DNA of 64,000 bases from Sabellastarte sp. h YS-2021 (GCA_964017235.1 OZ024927.1:21595160-21659159), one strand, 5' to 3'; counted from the stretch's first letter, positions 35,105-47,218 are shown. The notes: generated by a model from the sequence alone, not told the origin. Numbers and translations are program-made.

Positions 35105-36520
35105 TTACACCGTTTTGCTGCAACAATATTTCAACATTGACTGTATAAGGTCGATGGAGGAACCAAGAGTTGTGATGTTAACCTGAATTGAAGGCAAAAT
35201 TGGCCCCTGATCTGCTGAATGTATGGAATGTGAAGATGTGTGTGATTGAGTCAGGGAACCAGCAGGTAGAGTGAACACTGGGGAATTGGGCTCAGGAGAA
35301 GAGTTAAGGAGCCAGGCATATAAAGAAGAAATTTGGCACAGAGAGGCGGAGCCTAACTGGGGAATAATGATATAAGTGTCCTTAGAAGCAGCTTGGAGAG
35401 TTTTGGACCATTTTATCAAAACAATTCTATGGGAAGACTAAAGAATGGCATCATCTCTGCATAGGTGTTTTGTAATGTAAAAGGTGGCCCTAGAAGGGGA
35501 GGACTAAATAGGAAATACATGGGAAGCCATAATAGCCAGGATATACGGGCCTTAAAGGTAAGCGGAAAATAGAAATCGGAGCAAGCCAGAACAATATTGG
35601 TTAGGTGGGAGCATCTAAGATACCCTTTTGAATGTAAGTGGAATCTATGGAATCTTTAATAGACCTGAGCATCAATTTGACTTACAGATAAGAGAAGATA
35701 TCTGAAATAAGGTTAAACCAGGCCACTTCATAATTAATGGCAGAGATATAATTGATTCTTTGTTTATTTGCGTTTTACATCGCTTTCAACATTGTTCAGG
35801 TCATATCATGACAGGTAGTTTTGAAGTATCAAAAGAGGAAAACCAGTACATACAGTTGGTAAAAGTTCTTTACTGTAAATTGCCGACCATCGGTAAACAG
35901 CTACCAATTTTCCTACATAAGGTCCGGGGTTTTGAACTGCCGACCTCAGAGGTGGGAGGTGAGTGTACTACCATTGCACCACTGTGGCCCCTGAGATATA
36001 ATTGAGTATAGAGGAATATTTTCAAAGAAATTAAAGTAATTAAATGAAACAAATTCAGTAAAGACATGGATGATAAAGAGGGAAGGATAGAGAGGGTCTG
36101 AGGCTATGATGTCACAGAAGGCCATATAAATCAGGAACATGCTTTTATAGGAATTCCAGGTCTTAGGTTTGTATGCCAGTTGTAACCTCTGATTCACCTT
36201 AAATGACAAGACTCTCACCAGGGTATGTCTGATCTGTAATATAGTTGCATTATGCACAAATTATTTACACTACATCTGTGTATTCACATGGAAATGTTCC
36301 TTGTTAACTCTATACCATATTGGGTCACTGACTACTGAATCAGCTTTTTTGACAATACTGACTGCTTTCCCTTCTGGAAAGAAGGTCAGCTATCCTGTTT
36401 TCTTTACCTGGTATGTGTTTTACCACGAGTTGAATGTCATACGTCGTTGTTAATAAGTAAATGTTCCTAATGAGAGTAGCTAAATACATATTTTTGATAT
36501 AATCTGATTGACATATGCTA
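35105..36520 (-). pseudogene. Decayed tyrosine-recombinase retroelement (DIRS/Ngaro-like): RNase H and recombinase remnants
   Basis: On the minus strand the order is as follows. An RNase H tail with the HIPGKENRIADLLSR motif lies at about 36520-36340. A recombinase N-terminal helical domain (AYKPKTWNSYKSMFLIYMAFC) lies at about 36190-36090. After an interrupting SINE, a recombinase catalytic region (RDDAIL, IKWSKTLQ, SASLCQISSLYAWLL) lies at about 35510-35105. Reverse transcriptase upstream of RNase H followed by a tyrosine recombinase is the layout of DIRS-type elements. Several in-frame stops and frameshifts make it inactive. The RNase H fragment is cut at the boundary with the Harbinger element at 36521, which suggests that Harbinger inserted into it. 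The reverse transcriptase itself was not recognised in the window. Confidence 0.75.
35756..35992 (-). mobile_element. Complete 237-bp tRNA-derived SINE with 13-bp target duplication
   Basis: On the minus strand it starts AGGGGCCACAGTGGTGCAAT (A box GTGGTGCAATGG), has B box CAGTTCAAAACCCC, then a unique body, and ends CGCAAATAAACAAAGAA. It is flanked by direct repeats GAGATATAATTGA at 35743-35755 and 35993-36005. It interrupts the recombinase region of the surrounding retroelement. Truncated heads of the same family are at 5519-5636 and 5737-5852. Confidence 0.88.
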
Positions 36521-37117
36521 TGCACTATTTCCACTGGAACTGACCCTGTAACTGACCCTACGACCCTAGGGTCGGTTGCAAAAGTCGTAGAGTCAGGAGA
36601 AAAAGTGCGGGAAAATGGTGGGTCGGTTATGAAATCCCCAACTGGACAGTAAAGCTACAGACAGGTCATAATGGCCATATTGACAAGCCGTAGGGTCGGG
36701 GACATTTTTTCACGCAGTCTGTCATAGAACTTCTCCGACAAGCCCTAAACCCCCAACAGACAAGCCAGATCACAAACAGACAAGCTGTAAAGATAAACAG
36801 ACAGGCCTTGAGCATGACCCTTCCTGACAGGACTGATTGTTTTTGTGGGTCGGGATCCAGAACCGGGATCCATATCACACTATATAAACCCCCCTCCTCT
36901 GTGATATGCCATTCATTTCACACTTCAAAGATAACAGGAACACATCAAGAGCAACTGATAGATCATTTGAGGGTTTTTTTGGTTTTTATTGAGTTTAATT
37001 TTTTATTGTACTTGATATTTTCAAGGCACAGAAGACAGCAGAACCCAGCACCTGCCCAGCCAGCATCACCATCATCCCAGCCCCACCACCCTGAAGGAGA
37101 AGGAAGCGACAGAATCC

Positions 37118-38205
37118 ATGGGTCCTGCCCTGGATACTCCAGAGAGAGGAGAGAGAGGTGGCTACAGAACACTCTTGGACGAGTTAATCACTACTGACAT
37201 ACCAAACTACAGAAATTTCACCAGGATGGAGCCAGCATTTTTTGATTTGTTCGAAGAAAGAATCACCCCCACCTCAGGAAGTCAATCACCAACTTCATGA
37301 AGTCACTGGAAGTCGAGTTGAAACTGACAGTTATTTTGAGACACTTATCCACAGGGGAAAGCTACACTTCACTGCAATACAACTGGAGGGTTGGAAGATT
37401 GATCATCTGCAAATTTGTCCCCCAGGTCTGCAAAGCCATTTCAAAGGAATTTGAACAAAAATATCTGGTGTGACCCACTGATCCTGAAGACTGGAAGAAA
37501 ATTGAAGAAAGATTTAGAAACAGATGGAATGTCCCCCATGCAGTTGGTACATTAGATGGAAAACACATTGCTATCAAGAAGCCCAAGAAGTCAGGCAGTG
37601 AATATTTCAACTACAAGGGCTACTTCTCCCTGGTACTTTTGTCTTTAGTTAATACAGATTACAAGTTCCTGTGCGTCAATGCAGGGGCCAGTGGCTCATC
37701 ATCTGATGCACAGATTTTCAACCGCAGCAAACTGAAAAGAAAAATTGAGAATGGAACCTTGGGACTACTACTACCTGAACCACTTTGACCTGGGGGGCAA
37801 GATCTACATTACTTCCTGCTGGGGGACAATGCCATTGCCCTGATGGCTTGGCTGGTCAAGCCTTACAGTAGACATCAACTCACCAGAGAAGAGAGAATAG
37901 CTAACTACAGGATATCCAGGGGGAGGAGGGTGGTCGAGAACTCATTTGGTATACTTGTCAAGAGATTCAGGGTGCTGTTGACTACCATGGAACAGAGGCC
38001 AAAAGTAGTCAAAGACATTGTGTTAACATCTGTGGTACTTTATAACATGTTAAGAAGCCATCGGGGAGAGCAGAGAGACCATCCACTAAAGCTGATGACA
38101 TACAATCACAACAAGGGGACCAGGAGGAACAGAGACATAAAAAGAACTTCAGAAACCCATCGAGGGGGCCAAACATCAATGAGACCTACTGAAAGACTAC
38201 TTTAA
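37118..38205 (+). pseudogene. PIF/Harbinger transposase (HARBI1/DDE_Tnp_4-like), inactivated
   Basis: The reading frame, followed through two in-frame TGA codons, gives a HARBI1-like transposase. An N-terminal helical part (NFTRMEPAFFDLFEE) sits in another frame. It is followed by RFRNRWNVPHAVGTLDGKHI (first Asp), GASGSSSDAQIFNRSKL, GDNAIALMAWLVKPY (second Asp region) and RISRGRRVVENSFGILVKRF (the Glu region). The stops are at 37471-37473 (before PTDPEDW) and 37786-37788 (after LLPEPL), and a frameshift precedes 37441. In Harbinger elements this protein cuts and joins DNA together with a Myb-like partner, for which a broken gene lies at 39188-40397. The C-terminus after about 38060 is not conserved in any way I recognise. 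Confidence 0.87.
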
Positions 38206-38868
38206 TCACATGGGGGCACTGGCTGGGCAGGAGGACAGAGTTTAAGAAGACTGAGAGCAGAAGACTGAGGGGAGAAGATGCTGTCATATATCAGTCCTTT
38301 TCAAGATTACCCAAATAATCCAAGAACTTTTATTTAGCAAAGTGTTGCCTCCCCTAAAATAGCCCCAACTTTCCAACTATTTAATTCAAATTCAATTTCA
38401 CCAAAAATATTTCCCATCACAAATACCAACCGATCCCACACTCACTTGAAAAATGTAAATTATATCACTTACAGATTCAAATCCAGGTCCTCACTAAACA
38501 AAGTCGCAATCCCACCTAAACATGACCTGGCTTTATTCTCTGAAAAAATAATTTCCAAAGTGGTATTAAAAAAAAGTTTGCCAAAAAAATAACCAGAAAT
38601 ATTTCCAGCACAGAATTCACAAGAATTGAAAAAAATGCTAGTAAATGTGTAAAACAAAATTGCACTAGCTTTGCAGTCCCACTGAAATATATATTTCTCT
38701 ACAGTTTATCAATCCATTGCCACTCACATTTTTGTAAATTTTGTTAGGCCTCACGTTTGTTGGTGTGTCAGTGTGGATGTGGCTTTTATTTAAAGTGGGG
38801 TTTTGCGAGACAGAGATGTGGATGGAGTATGGATCTTGGTTTTTGAGGGACCTGGGTTTGAGTCTACA

Positions 38869-38901
38869 ACTTTTTTTTTTTTTTTTTGGGGGGGGGGGGG
38901 T
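38869..38901. repeat. T-tract abutting G-tract
   Basis: About 18 T are followed directly by about 12 G. Downstream, short repeats of TTGAGTCCAYATCTTT plus G-runs follow. The region between the transposase and its partner gene otherwise shows no gene. Confidence 0.8.
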
Positions 38902-39187
38902 TGTGTGTTTGAGTCCATATCTTTTGGGGGGTTGTGGGTTTGAGTCCACATCTTTGTTTTTTGGGGGTGGGGGATTATTTTTTTATTTCTTAGGGGATTA
39001 TTGTTTAAGGGGACTTTTTTCTGGTGTTTTGTGTTGGAAGTTTATTTATATTTCATTAACATTTACACATTAAATTGCACATTTTTTTGATGTTCTGTGG
39101 GGAGGTATAGGTGGACAGTGTGCTTTTTTTGTTTTTGGGCACAAACATGCAGCTTAATAATTGTTTTTGGATGATTCGGGTGGCCCT

Positions 39188-40397
39188 TCAAAGTGCCGGG
39201 TTTGGTACGACTTGTGCCGGCGAATCCACTGATTTGGGCTGACTTTGACTCTGCTGGCTGGACCAGCTGGGAGGTCTTGACTGTTCATGATGAGTGGAAG
39301 ATGGCACTGGTGGTGGTGCTGGTTGAAGTTGAGAGGGTGAAAATGGCTGTGGTGTGTCCATCTGTTGATACGTGAGCACACTGGGCTCTAGCTGCGAAGA
39401 GACTGGATAATCCAGAAGTGTTGTGCTGACTCTCCTATTTTGAAGGTGCAACTGAAGGTGGGTTGAAAATCATCTGTCTGGAAGTCCAAGGCCGATGGTC
39501 ATCCACAACAACATATAAAGTTGGCTGTGTTGACGATGATGGAGGCCTCGATGGTTGCTGTACTTTCGCAATCACTGTAACAGGCTGTCCTGTGGTAGTC
39601 TGTTGAGGCTGCACAAGTGGAAAGGAGACTGGTTGAGTTTCCGGTATGGTGAGTATGTATTCCCATCGTGCTGTGGACTGTGATGATTCTGGAAGTTGAT
39701 ATGTGATGACCTCTTGACTTTTGGTGACCTGTCTCTTGCGTTCTTCAGTCTTGTACTATATTTCACTGAGAAGCTTCACTGTCTCATTCCTGAAGTCCCT
39801 TTCTTCAAGATGTTCAATCTCAGAGTGGAGATAGTTGCAGAACGACTTTCGAGGACTTGGAGTGGGGTCCTGACATGCACCCAGAAATGTGGAAATCATC
39901 GACCTCATCTGCTGGAACTGACTGGATCTGCAGGCGTGGTGGTAGTCGCGACTGGAGGCTGTCGTCGCTCGAAGGCTGATGAGTAACATCTGATGCAATG
40001 CTGATTTCCATCTCAGATTCTGTGTCCCTGGATGTATCTGGAACTGAAGCTGAGGCTGCGGCTGCAGAGGGCCTCTGGGGTGACTTGAATGCAGAAGGCT
40101 TGGAAACTCCCTTCCTTGTGATGTGACCTCATAAAAAACTGAAACTGTCCTTCAGCCATGTCTGACATTCTGTGCTCTTCTCGACTGCTTGTCCTGACTT
40201 CATCTGAGTGAGCTTGCCATATCTGGTACATTGAGCATTGAACCACTTCTTCACAGTCTTGACAGGCAAGTTTCTGCTAGCTGCTCCAAATGTCTTTCCT
40301 TCTTCTACTTGGCTTTGCAACTGTCGTTGATCTTGTCATAAAGTTCCTTGTGCTGTTTAATGAACTCCACCATGGCTTCTTCATCTGAATCACTCAT
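39188..40397 (-). pseudogene. Harbinger-associated MADF/Myb-like DNA-binding protein, inactivated
   Basis: From an ATG at 40395-40397 the minus strand reads MSDSDEEAMVEFIKQHKELY, an in-frame TAG, then EGKTFGAASRNLPVKTVKKW and FNAQCTRYGKLTQMKSGQA. This is the helical pattern of a MADF/Myb-SANT-like domain. Downstream frames, joined only by frameshifts, are Ser/Pro/Gln-rich (to about 39188), as in the linker of such proteins. In PIF/Harbinger elements a second gene of this type recruits the transposase to the terminal repeats. Its position, opposite in direction to the transposase within the same element, fits that role. The stop and frameshifts mark it as dead. Confidence 0.68.
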
Positions 40398-40450
40398 GAA
40401 AATGGATTTCAGCTGGATTGAGTTGATTCTACATCAGTATCCATATCAGT

Positions 40451-40562
40451 TCACACTCTCTTCTCTCCTCTTTCCGGGCTCTCTTCCCTCTCTCTCTCCA
40501 TCCTCCCTCTGTCCCTCTCCTACTCTCTCTCCTCTCTCTCCCTCTCCCTTCTCTCTATATCC
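40451..40562 (+). repeat. Polypyrimidine tract of about 110 bp
   Basis: Almost pure C/T on the plus strand (CTCTCTTCCCTCTCTCTCTC and similar). It lies just upstream of the start of the minus-strand MADF-like pseudogene. Confidence 0.85.
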
Positions 40563-41915
40563 TCAGCAGTATCTCCTAACTCAAACTGTGGTCGAGTGTC
40601 TCCAGTTGGTACTTCAATCTTTCATCTTCTGTCCTTTCGCATGATGATCAATCAATCAATTGTACAGCTTGTTTTAAAAAACAAAACTTAAAATAAAAGT
40701 GAAACCTCACAGAACAAATTTAATTCCCAACCAGTCAAGCCTATCTCAGTACTTAAGCTAATTTCCAAAAAAATAAAAAGCTAAAGTCAAAGCTGCACAC
40801 CAAGTTGTCTCTCGACAAGTCAAGCCCAAATATACGCAGATTGTCCACCGACTCGCCTTTTTATACTCATAGACTTGGAAGCCGACAGGCTGTAAGAATA
40901 AAAAATATTGCTGGCCTTTTGGTTACATTTCCCGGCTTGTCTGTTGGTGTTACAGGCCTGTCTCTTGTTGTTTACGGCTTGTCTGTTTCAGTTTATGGCC
41001 TGTCAGTTACAAATTTTCCCGACTCTGCGACCCAGTCTGTAAAAGTTACCAACTGGCCGGTAAACTTCACAGGCCTGTCGGGAACAGTTACAGACAGGCC
41101 AGCTAAAGTTACCGACTGTACTGTAACACTTCCCGTACCGTCAGTGAGTCATCACATACAGTCTGGAAGTCCATATTTGGGCCAAGCCAGGTACTTGTTA
41201 CAGACAGGCCTGTTTGATAGGGGGCTAAAATTAGGGTTGGATACAAGGGTCGACAAAGTTCGTCGACTCTCCCTGACAGGCCAGTAACTTGCAACCAACC
41301 CTAACCGACCATGTAAACATTGGTCCTGATCCTCCAAAAATGCATAGTTACCGGCCTGTCGATTCCAGTTGAAACAGTGCATTAACAACAGCCACATTGT
41401 CTGACTTTGACAACACTTTCTCGCGAGTGCATTTAGGACCCCATAATCACATTGCCACTTGAACAATAACTATTTCAAAGTGTGTGATAGGTCTGTGTTA
41501 TTTGTGAGTTATTGTGGTATTGGAGCTAAGTACACAGCATTATTCCAAACATCACCTTCATGTGTCAAGAAAGTGTCAATTTCTAATGACTCTGTATATT
41601 GAATTGCTACATGATCATATGTGGTAATGCTAATGAAGGCAAGCAAAAATTCCAGAAACCAGGCAATATCTTTACCCATGTCTGCTGCTACCTTAATGAT
41701 TTTTTGTATTCTCACTTCCGAGGGCCTTTAACAACCTATTGGCTAACACACTTGCGCATGAACATTAGTGAACCCCATCCACTAAAAACCCCAAGGAAAT
41801 GCCTGACCTCATATTTCCTCATAAATATTATGGGGCTGGTCCACTTGAGACATATTGTTGGTAACTACAGAATTTTTAGGGTTGGCAGAATATTTATAGA
41901 GTCAGTTAGGATCCA

Positions 41916-42140
41916 TTGTCATTTCCCAGCATTTCGTGGTGGTTCGGCAAAATATCAGACTTTGAGTTTGGAAATACAGCTGCTGACATGCAGAGAAGGG
42001 AGGGGAGAGAGCTGTGGGAGAGGGAGGAGGCAGAGAAGCAACAGAAGGAGGAGAGGGTGAGGGAGGAAGTCAGGAAGTTGAAAACTCTAAAGTCACAGAT
42101 AGAGGGGCAGTGGCCGAAAAAGGGTCCAGTTCCAATCTAG
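41916..42140 (+). pseudogene. Short charged coiled-coil-like open frame inside Harbinger composite
   Basis: This 74-codon frame has a very Glu/Arg/Lys-rich helix (EGRELWEREEAEKQQKEERV, then VREEVRKLKTLKSQIE). It may be the C-terminal remnant of a transposon-encoded accessory protein. I do not recognise a family. Confidence 0.3.
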
Positions 42141-42593
42141 GTACAAGAAAGGAGATATCACCAACATTTATTTAAAAGACTAAGATGAAGAGTCTATGTC
42201 AAGGATCATGAGGAGTTTTACAACAAAACCCATGAGAAATGTAAAGCCAATGCCAGGAAGGGTTGTCTGTGGGAAAGACTCGCAAGCAGCCATAACCAAA
42301 TTGTGCAAGAATTGGTTTCAATCGTAAAGGACTCGCTATGCAAAATTAACCTAATCTAAGCCAGGTCAGGCATCAAAGGAAATGAGAGAGGCAGAACTGG
42401 ATTCAGAATAAATTTATTATTTGAAGTCTCACATCAGAAGGAAGGGCCCCAGCAAATCTTTTGATTTAGGTCATCACACAGAGGCCCAACCAACGAACCA
42501 AGGTAATTGAAGTAATCCTTCACTAGATCTCATTGATTCTTTACCTCTCTCAAAGGATTCCTACAGTTTTCCTCAGGCACATATACTACTGGT

Positions 42594-43226
42594 TCATTTG
42601 CTATGACTACTGTACACCTTTGTGTGTCCTGAGTATGTTGGCATCAAGGTGAAGACATCGTCACCCTGCAAAAATAGTGCAAATATATGAGCTTCCCCCA
42701 GGGGTTCAGGTACCAGAAGCCCCAAGGTGCAATCCTGGATCTTTTTAAATATTAAATATTTGTGCATCTGATGAAGATCCAGTTGACCCAGCATCTACCT
42801 AGAGGAAAGTCTGCATCGACCAGAGCTAGCAGCGCAAGGGAAAAGAAAGCCTTAAAATTGTAAAATTCACTCCAAGATTTCTTCAGCTTCTTCATGGTGA
42901 TATGTTTCCCGTCTAGTGCTCCAAGAGCACGGGGGATATTCAATCTGGTTTTGAACTTCTCAATCTGTTTCCAGTCTTCAGGAGTGGTAGGGCAGGTCAA
43001 ATACTCTTCCTTGAGGATGGTCCTGCAGACAATATGGATGAATTTACATGTGATGGCTCGGCCAACCAGCCAGTGACACTGTAATGACTTGTTCTATTCT
43101 CCTCTGGCCAGTTGTCTCCGTGATATTTCCATTTCCAATCCAACTTGTAAGGGCTTCCTTCTTGATGCAGTGAAGATTAGGATGCAAGTCAGATTGAGAT
43201 CTGGATGCAGACAAGCTGGGATGCAC
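42594..43226 (-). pseudogene. Second PIF/Harbinger transposase fragment, inactivated
   Basis: On the minus strand the frames read CPTTPEDWKQIEKFKTRLNI, ALGALDGKHITMKKLKKS, then, after a frameshift and deletion, LGLLVPEPLGEAHIFALFLQ and GDDVF. These correspond to the same segments of the transposase at 37118-38205 (PTDPEDWKKIEERF, GTLDGKHIAIKK, LGLLLPEPL). The stretch between the first Asp block and LPEPL is shortened and the Glu region is missing. The opposite orientation to the first transposase supports a nested or inverted second copy. Confidence 0.75.
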
Positions 43227-43365
43227 TAAGCCCTGTCGGGGAGGTGAAACGGACCCATATATTTCCCGTTTTATTTTATTTTTATCCCCGATCCCTGACT
43301 CAACTAACTGACCCTAAAGTCATAGCATCAGTTATAGGTTTGGCTCCAGTGGAATAGCCCCATTA

Positions 43366-43965
43366 CTGAGTTGGGTGCTACTCTTCCAATATAATATAAA
43401 ATACTGTTAGATATCCCCAACTGTCGCATCTTACAGCACTCCGTCTCACCTTGTAGCACCCCATCGCACCAATCATATCGCACCTTCAGTAGTCCGGATT
43501 TTATAATGGGCCAAATTTTACCGTGATTTGAGGTTATAAACCCTGAAGGTGAAGCCTGAGTGGGTTTATTGTTCTCTAACTATGGTTCAAAGTCTGTGCA
43601 TACCATGGTTTGGAGCATATTATTCCTATTCTAACAAGACAATCTTTAACTTCGCTATTACAAATTTTATAGTAAAGCTAAGCTGTTTTATTTTTTGTCC
43701 TTTGCAGGGGTTTTTGGCGAAAGAGTCAAATGTTTGAATGATTCTAATAATAATGTAATTTCTGTTTCGATTTTAACCAATAAAATACCATTTTTAAATT
43801 AATTAATCAGACAATTAAGCACATAACTGAAAAATAAGCAGTAGTTCTACAGGGGAAGAGTCAAATCAAAGGGCTGAAAACGATTGAGAATGAAAGAGGG
43901 GATTATTGTAGAAAAATACATATACTTCACAACAATATTGTGGAAACACTAAGTACTAATAAAGT
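43366..43965. other. Gene-free stretch
   Basis: No gene is supported. If the Harbinger element inserted into the tyrosine-recombinase retroelement, its missing part should begin here, but I could not recognise reverse transcriptase sequence. A short run of CGCACC-like repeats occurs at about 43424-43490. Confidence 0.35.
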
Positions 43966-45400
43966 GTCCCTTGAAAAGGCGCTTATTTGTTTTCACGTTA
44001 AAGTTCCCCACCACTGCTGCCACCACATTATTGTCTCTCATGGACATCTTCCTATTTTGTGGGCAAATTCGAACCATTTTTGGCAGTGATATACTTTAGG
44101 TGTGGGAATATTTTTCCACATGCTTATTTTTTTACCTTTGCCCTTTATCAAGGTCACATGATCAAAAATAATTCTGCGGGCACACTCGCTTGTCATCACC
44201 ACTCAGCAAAAACTACTTACTCTAGGAAGGTGTTATTTCAAATATATGTCAATATTATCAAAATTTCGATTAGATTTTGGCAGCAATTGGAACATAATTG
44301 AGAAATTTATGAGCGTTTTATCCCAGGTAGTAATCAGAAAGCTTAAATTCATCAAAAAGATCATTATCTCCTTACTTGTAACATTTAGAGCCATAAAATG
44401 TATTGGGAAGTGATAGGAAACCATATGCAGAGAGTCAAAAAAACCTCAGAGTTACCCCCTGCCTCCTCCTATGGGTTAAACTGGGGTAATAAAATTGCAG
44501 ATTTTGTCCTTTTGGCTTTTATCTCATTTAGTATTGCTTTTTAGGTTTTTTAATGTGTTCGGAGGTCACTGGAAAACACATACAGAGAGTGACGAAAGCT
44601 GGTCAAATTTACTCGCATCTGCCCTTATGGGTCAATCTGGGGTCATAAATGCCAAATTTTGTATTTTTGGCCTTATATTCCTTTCATTATTGCTCTTTAC
44701 AGGTTTTAAATGTATAAGGAGGTAGTAGGAAACCACATGCAGGGAATCTAGAGACATGCTCAGCTTTACCCCAGGCCTCCCCTTATGGGCTGAACTGGAG
44801 CCATAAAGTCACAGATTTTGTGTTTTTCGTTTTTATCTCCTTTATTATTGCTTTTAGAGCCTAAAAATGTATTAGAAGGTAATGGGAAATCATATACAGA
44901 GTCTAAAAATCCACTCAGATTTACTCTCTGGGCTTCCGTTGTAGCTCAAACTGGAGTAATAAAATCATAGATTTTTAGTTTTTGCCTTTTATATGCTGTT
45001 ATTTTACTACTTTCAGAGCTGCTGAATGCATTGGAAGGTAATAGGAAACCATATACAGGCAGTCTAGAAAGCTGGTCAGGTTTCCCCCCTGGCCCCATGC
45101 GTAAAACTGGGAACATAAAAGTTCAGATATTGTGTTTTGGCTTTTCCCCCAATTATTATTGCTTTTACAGGTTTTGAATGTATTGGGAGGAATAATAAGA
45201 CAAAATTGTAGCAGGAGTCTATATAGCCAGTTAGATTTACCCTCTGTCACCGTTTAAGAGTGAAACTGTCATAAAATGCAGTTTTTGTGTTTTTGACTTT
45301 TATCTCATTTACTTTTGTTTTAACAGCTTTTGAATATATTGGGAGGTGATAGAGAAATCATTAACCGGGATCATAAAATCACATATTTTGTGTTTTTTGG
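43966..45400 (+). repeat. Dispersed element: hairpin head plus about six 157-bp tandem units
   Basis: The head AAGTGTCCCTTGAAAAGGCG and the following 200 bp are the reverse-complement relatives of 8100-8312 (CACATGCTTA, ACCTTTGCCCTTTATCAAGG). Tandem units follow with spacing near 157 bp (CCTTATGGGTCAATCTGGGG, GGAAACCATATGCAGAGAGT and TTTTATCTCATTTAGTATTG in variants). They match the 6990-7880 array in inverted orientation. Confidence 0.8.
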
Positions 45401-45600
45401 TTATATCTCATTTGTTACTGCCTTTATGCAATGTTTATCTCACTGTCTCTTTGTCTGCGAATGGTATATTTACAAATGCATCTGGTGTTTTTCCCCCTAT
45501 CGTTACTTTAGGCTCAAATTTTACCATATCTGCTTGAAGCATGTACTAATGTGTTTTCTATTCATAGGTCACTCATACATGTTAGGAAGTTGCTGAAGTA

Positions 45601-47190
45601 ATATCCAGTATGTATACATATCATAGTAGATGATGCCAAGCGAAACTACTTATGTATTTTTCTCTTATTTAGAAAGGAACCTGATCCTTTAGCAAGGGTG
45701 TTATTTCCTCTCATGATACATACCTGGGGGAGGGGGGATTATATCAAAAATACATAATTTTGAAATATCTGTTGTACACTGTTTAATATTTAAAAATGCT
45801 TCCGTAATGATTATTTCTGTATGAGAAAAGTTTTAATAGATACTATTTCCTTTTTCTTTTCCTTCAAACTTTAACATGTTTGATTTTTAAAGCTTATTGG
45901 GACGTTGTGTTTTTACTTTCAAAACTCTTTTTCTAGTATTCGTATTGCTAATGTATTACTGCACTATTAATATTTTTATAATAATTTGTTGTGAAAATCT
46001 CATTATTTAAATTTAACTGCCTCCGTAGTTCACTCACGTATACTTTTGACCAGGAACCAACCCCCAGATAATATTATCTGAGTTTTTTTATTTGTGTTTA
46101 TTGTAACAGTTATATGAAATGAAGAATGAAAAACAATTTAAATTTAAACTTCTTTTCAAATAAACATCAAATTGTCTGGGTATTTTGCTAAATTATATTT
46201 GCCAATCTGGTTATGTGAAATACAAATTGAAAAAAAGGTATAATTAGTTATGATGTTTTGATTCGGGTAAAAATTCGTGCTTTCGCAGTTAAATTATAAA
46301 AGAGACTTTTACTTGCAAGGCAAAACAGTGAAAAAGCAGAAATATTTGAGCATGTTAATTAAGAGCAAAGTATGTTTCACGTCAAATTTGGTTCATTTAT
46401 TTTGACAAACTGACAGGAAATTACCATGAAATTTCACTTGGGAAAACTATTAGATAAGTAAAAAGTCAGTTAGTACCAAAAATATTAATTGAATTGGATT
46501 TCACGATATTTTGTTCATGATGTAAAATGGCTGTTTTAATAGAAAAGAAACAACACAAAATAAATTGGGTTAAAAGATATTGGATGAAAGGAAACCAGAT
46601 TAAAAGTTGGTTGACTACCAGAGTAAAAATATCTTTATGTCTTTTTCTTTCATCAAAAGAGAGGAAACTTAATACTAACAAATTGCATAAAGCATAAAAT
46701 ATATAAAATATTCTTAATACATGAATGGCTTATGTCATTCACAAAACATCTTTACCTTGTTACACACAAAATGATTATTTAACACATGTTTTAATATTAT
46801 ATGTTTCTTATGTCCAGTCGAGTGTTATTTCAGAAATAACTCAAGTATTAAAGATATATCACATGGTTTGTAAAAATAAAGTTACACTTTTATAAAATAA
46901 AAAAAAATTGTCCTCGAACTAAAACTTTATATCGGGTTCCTTTATGTCCATTCCCAAGTAATTGTTCGGGACAACTTGGTCCTCCAGTTGAAAACTTTTA
47001 TAATTAGAACTTTTTTATGGACCTGCAGAGACCATCCGACTATGTTGATAAGGATTTTCCTCCGGGATTTTCCCTAATCTGCCCAAATCAAATCCTCGCC
47101 CTCCTCCCCTTTCCCTTGTCTGAAAATCAGCCTCTTCGGCATTATTTACAACTCTCATGACTTGTTACGTTTGTTCATACTATGGAGACA
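45601..47190. other. Gene-free stretch
   Basis: AT-rich sequence with no supported gene, RNA gene or clear repeat. Confidence 0.4.
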
Positions 47191-47196
47191 GGGGGA

Positions 47197-47218
47197 GGGT
47201 GTGTGTGTGTGTGTGTGT
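47197..47218. repeat. GT microsatellite
   Basis: About ten GT dinucleotides. Confidence 0.9.

Larger units (their letters stand above)
36521..43362. mobile_element. Composite PIF/Harbinger element (6.8 kb)
   Basis: Left end TGCACTATTTCCACTGGA and reversed right end TGGGGCTATTCCACTGGA continue as related sequence for about 55 bp (TAACTGA, CTATGAC/CTACGAC, TAGGGTC(A/G)GTT). The flanks are CTA (36518-36520) and TTA (43363-43365), an imperfect version of the TWA target site of this superfamily. Inside are a plus-strand transposase pseudogene, a minus-strand MADF/Myb-like partner pseudogene and a second, minus-strand transposase fragment, which implies nested or fused copies. Reiterated sub-terminal motifs of the type ACAGGCCTGTC and GGCTTGTCTGTT occur at 36690-36830 and, inverted, at 40920-41290. 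Confidence 0.75.

Noticed and set aside
37471..37788. In-frame TGA codons in the transposase as possible selenocysteine or recoding sites
   Set aside because: A frameshift and other decay accompany them; no stem-loop or conservation supports recoding.
39188..39451. Pro/Ser/Gln-rich minus-strand frame as an independent gene
   Set aside because: It continues the decayed MADF-like transposon protein in another frame.
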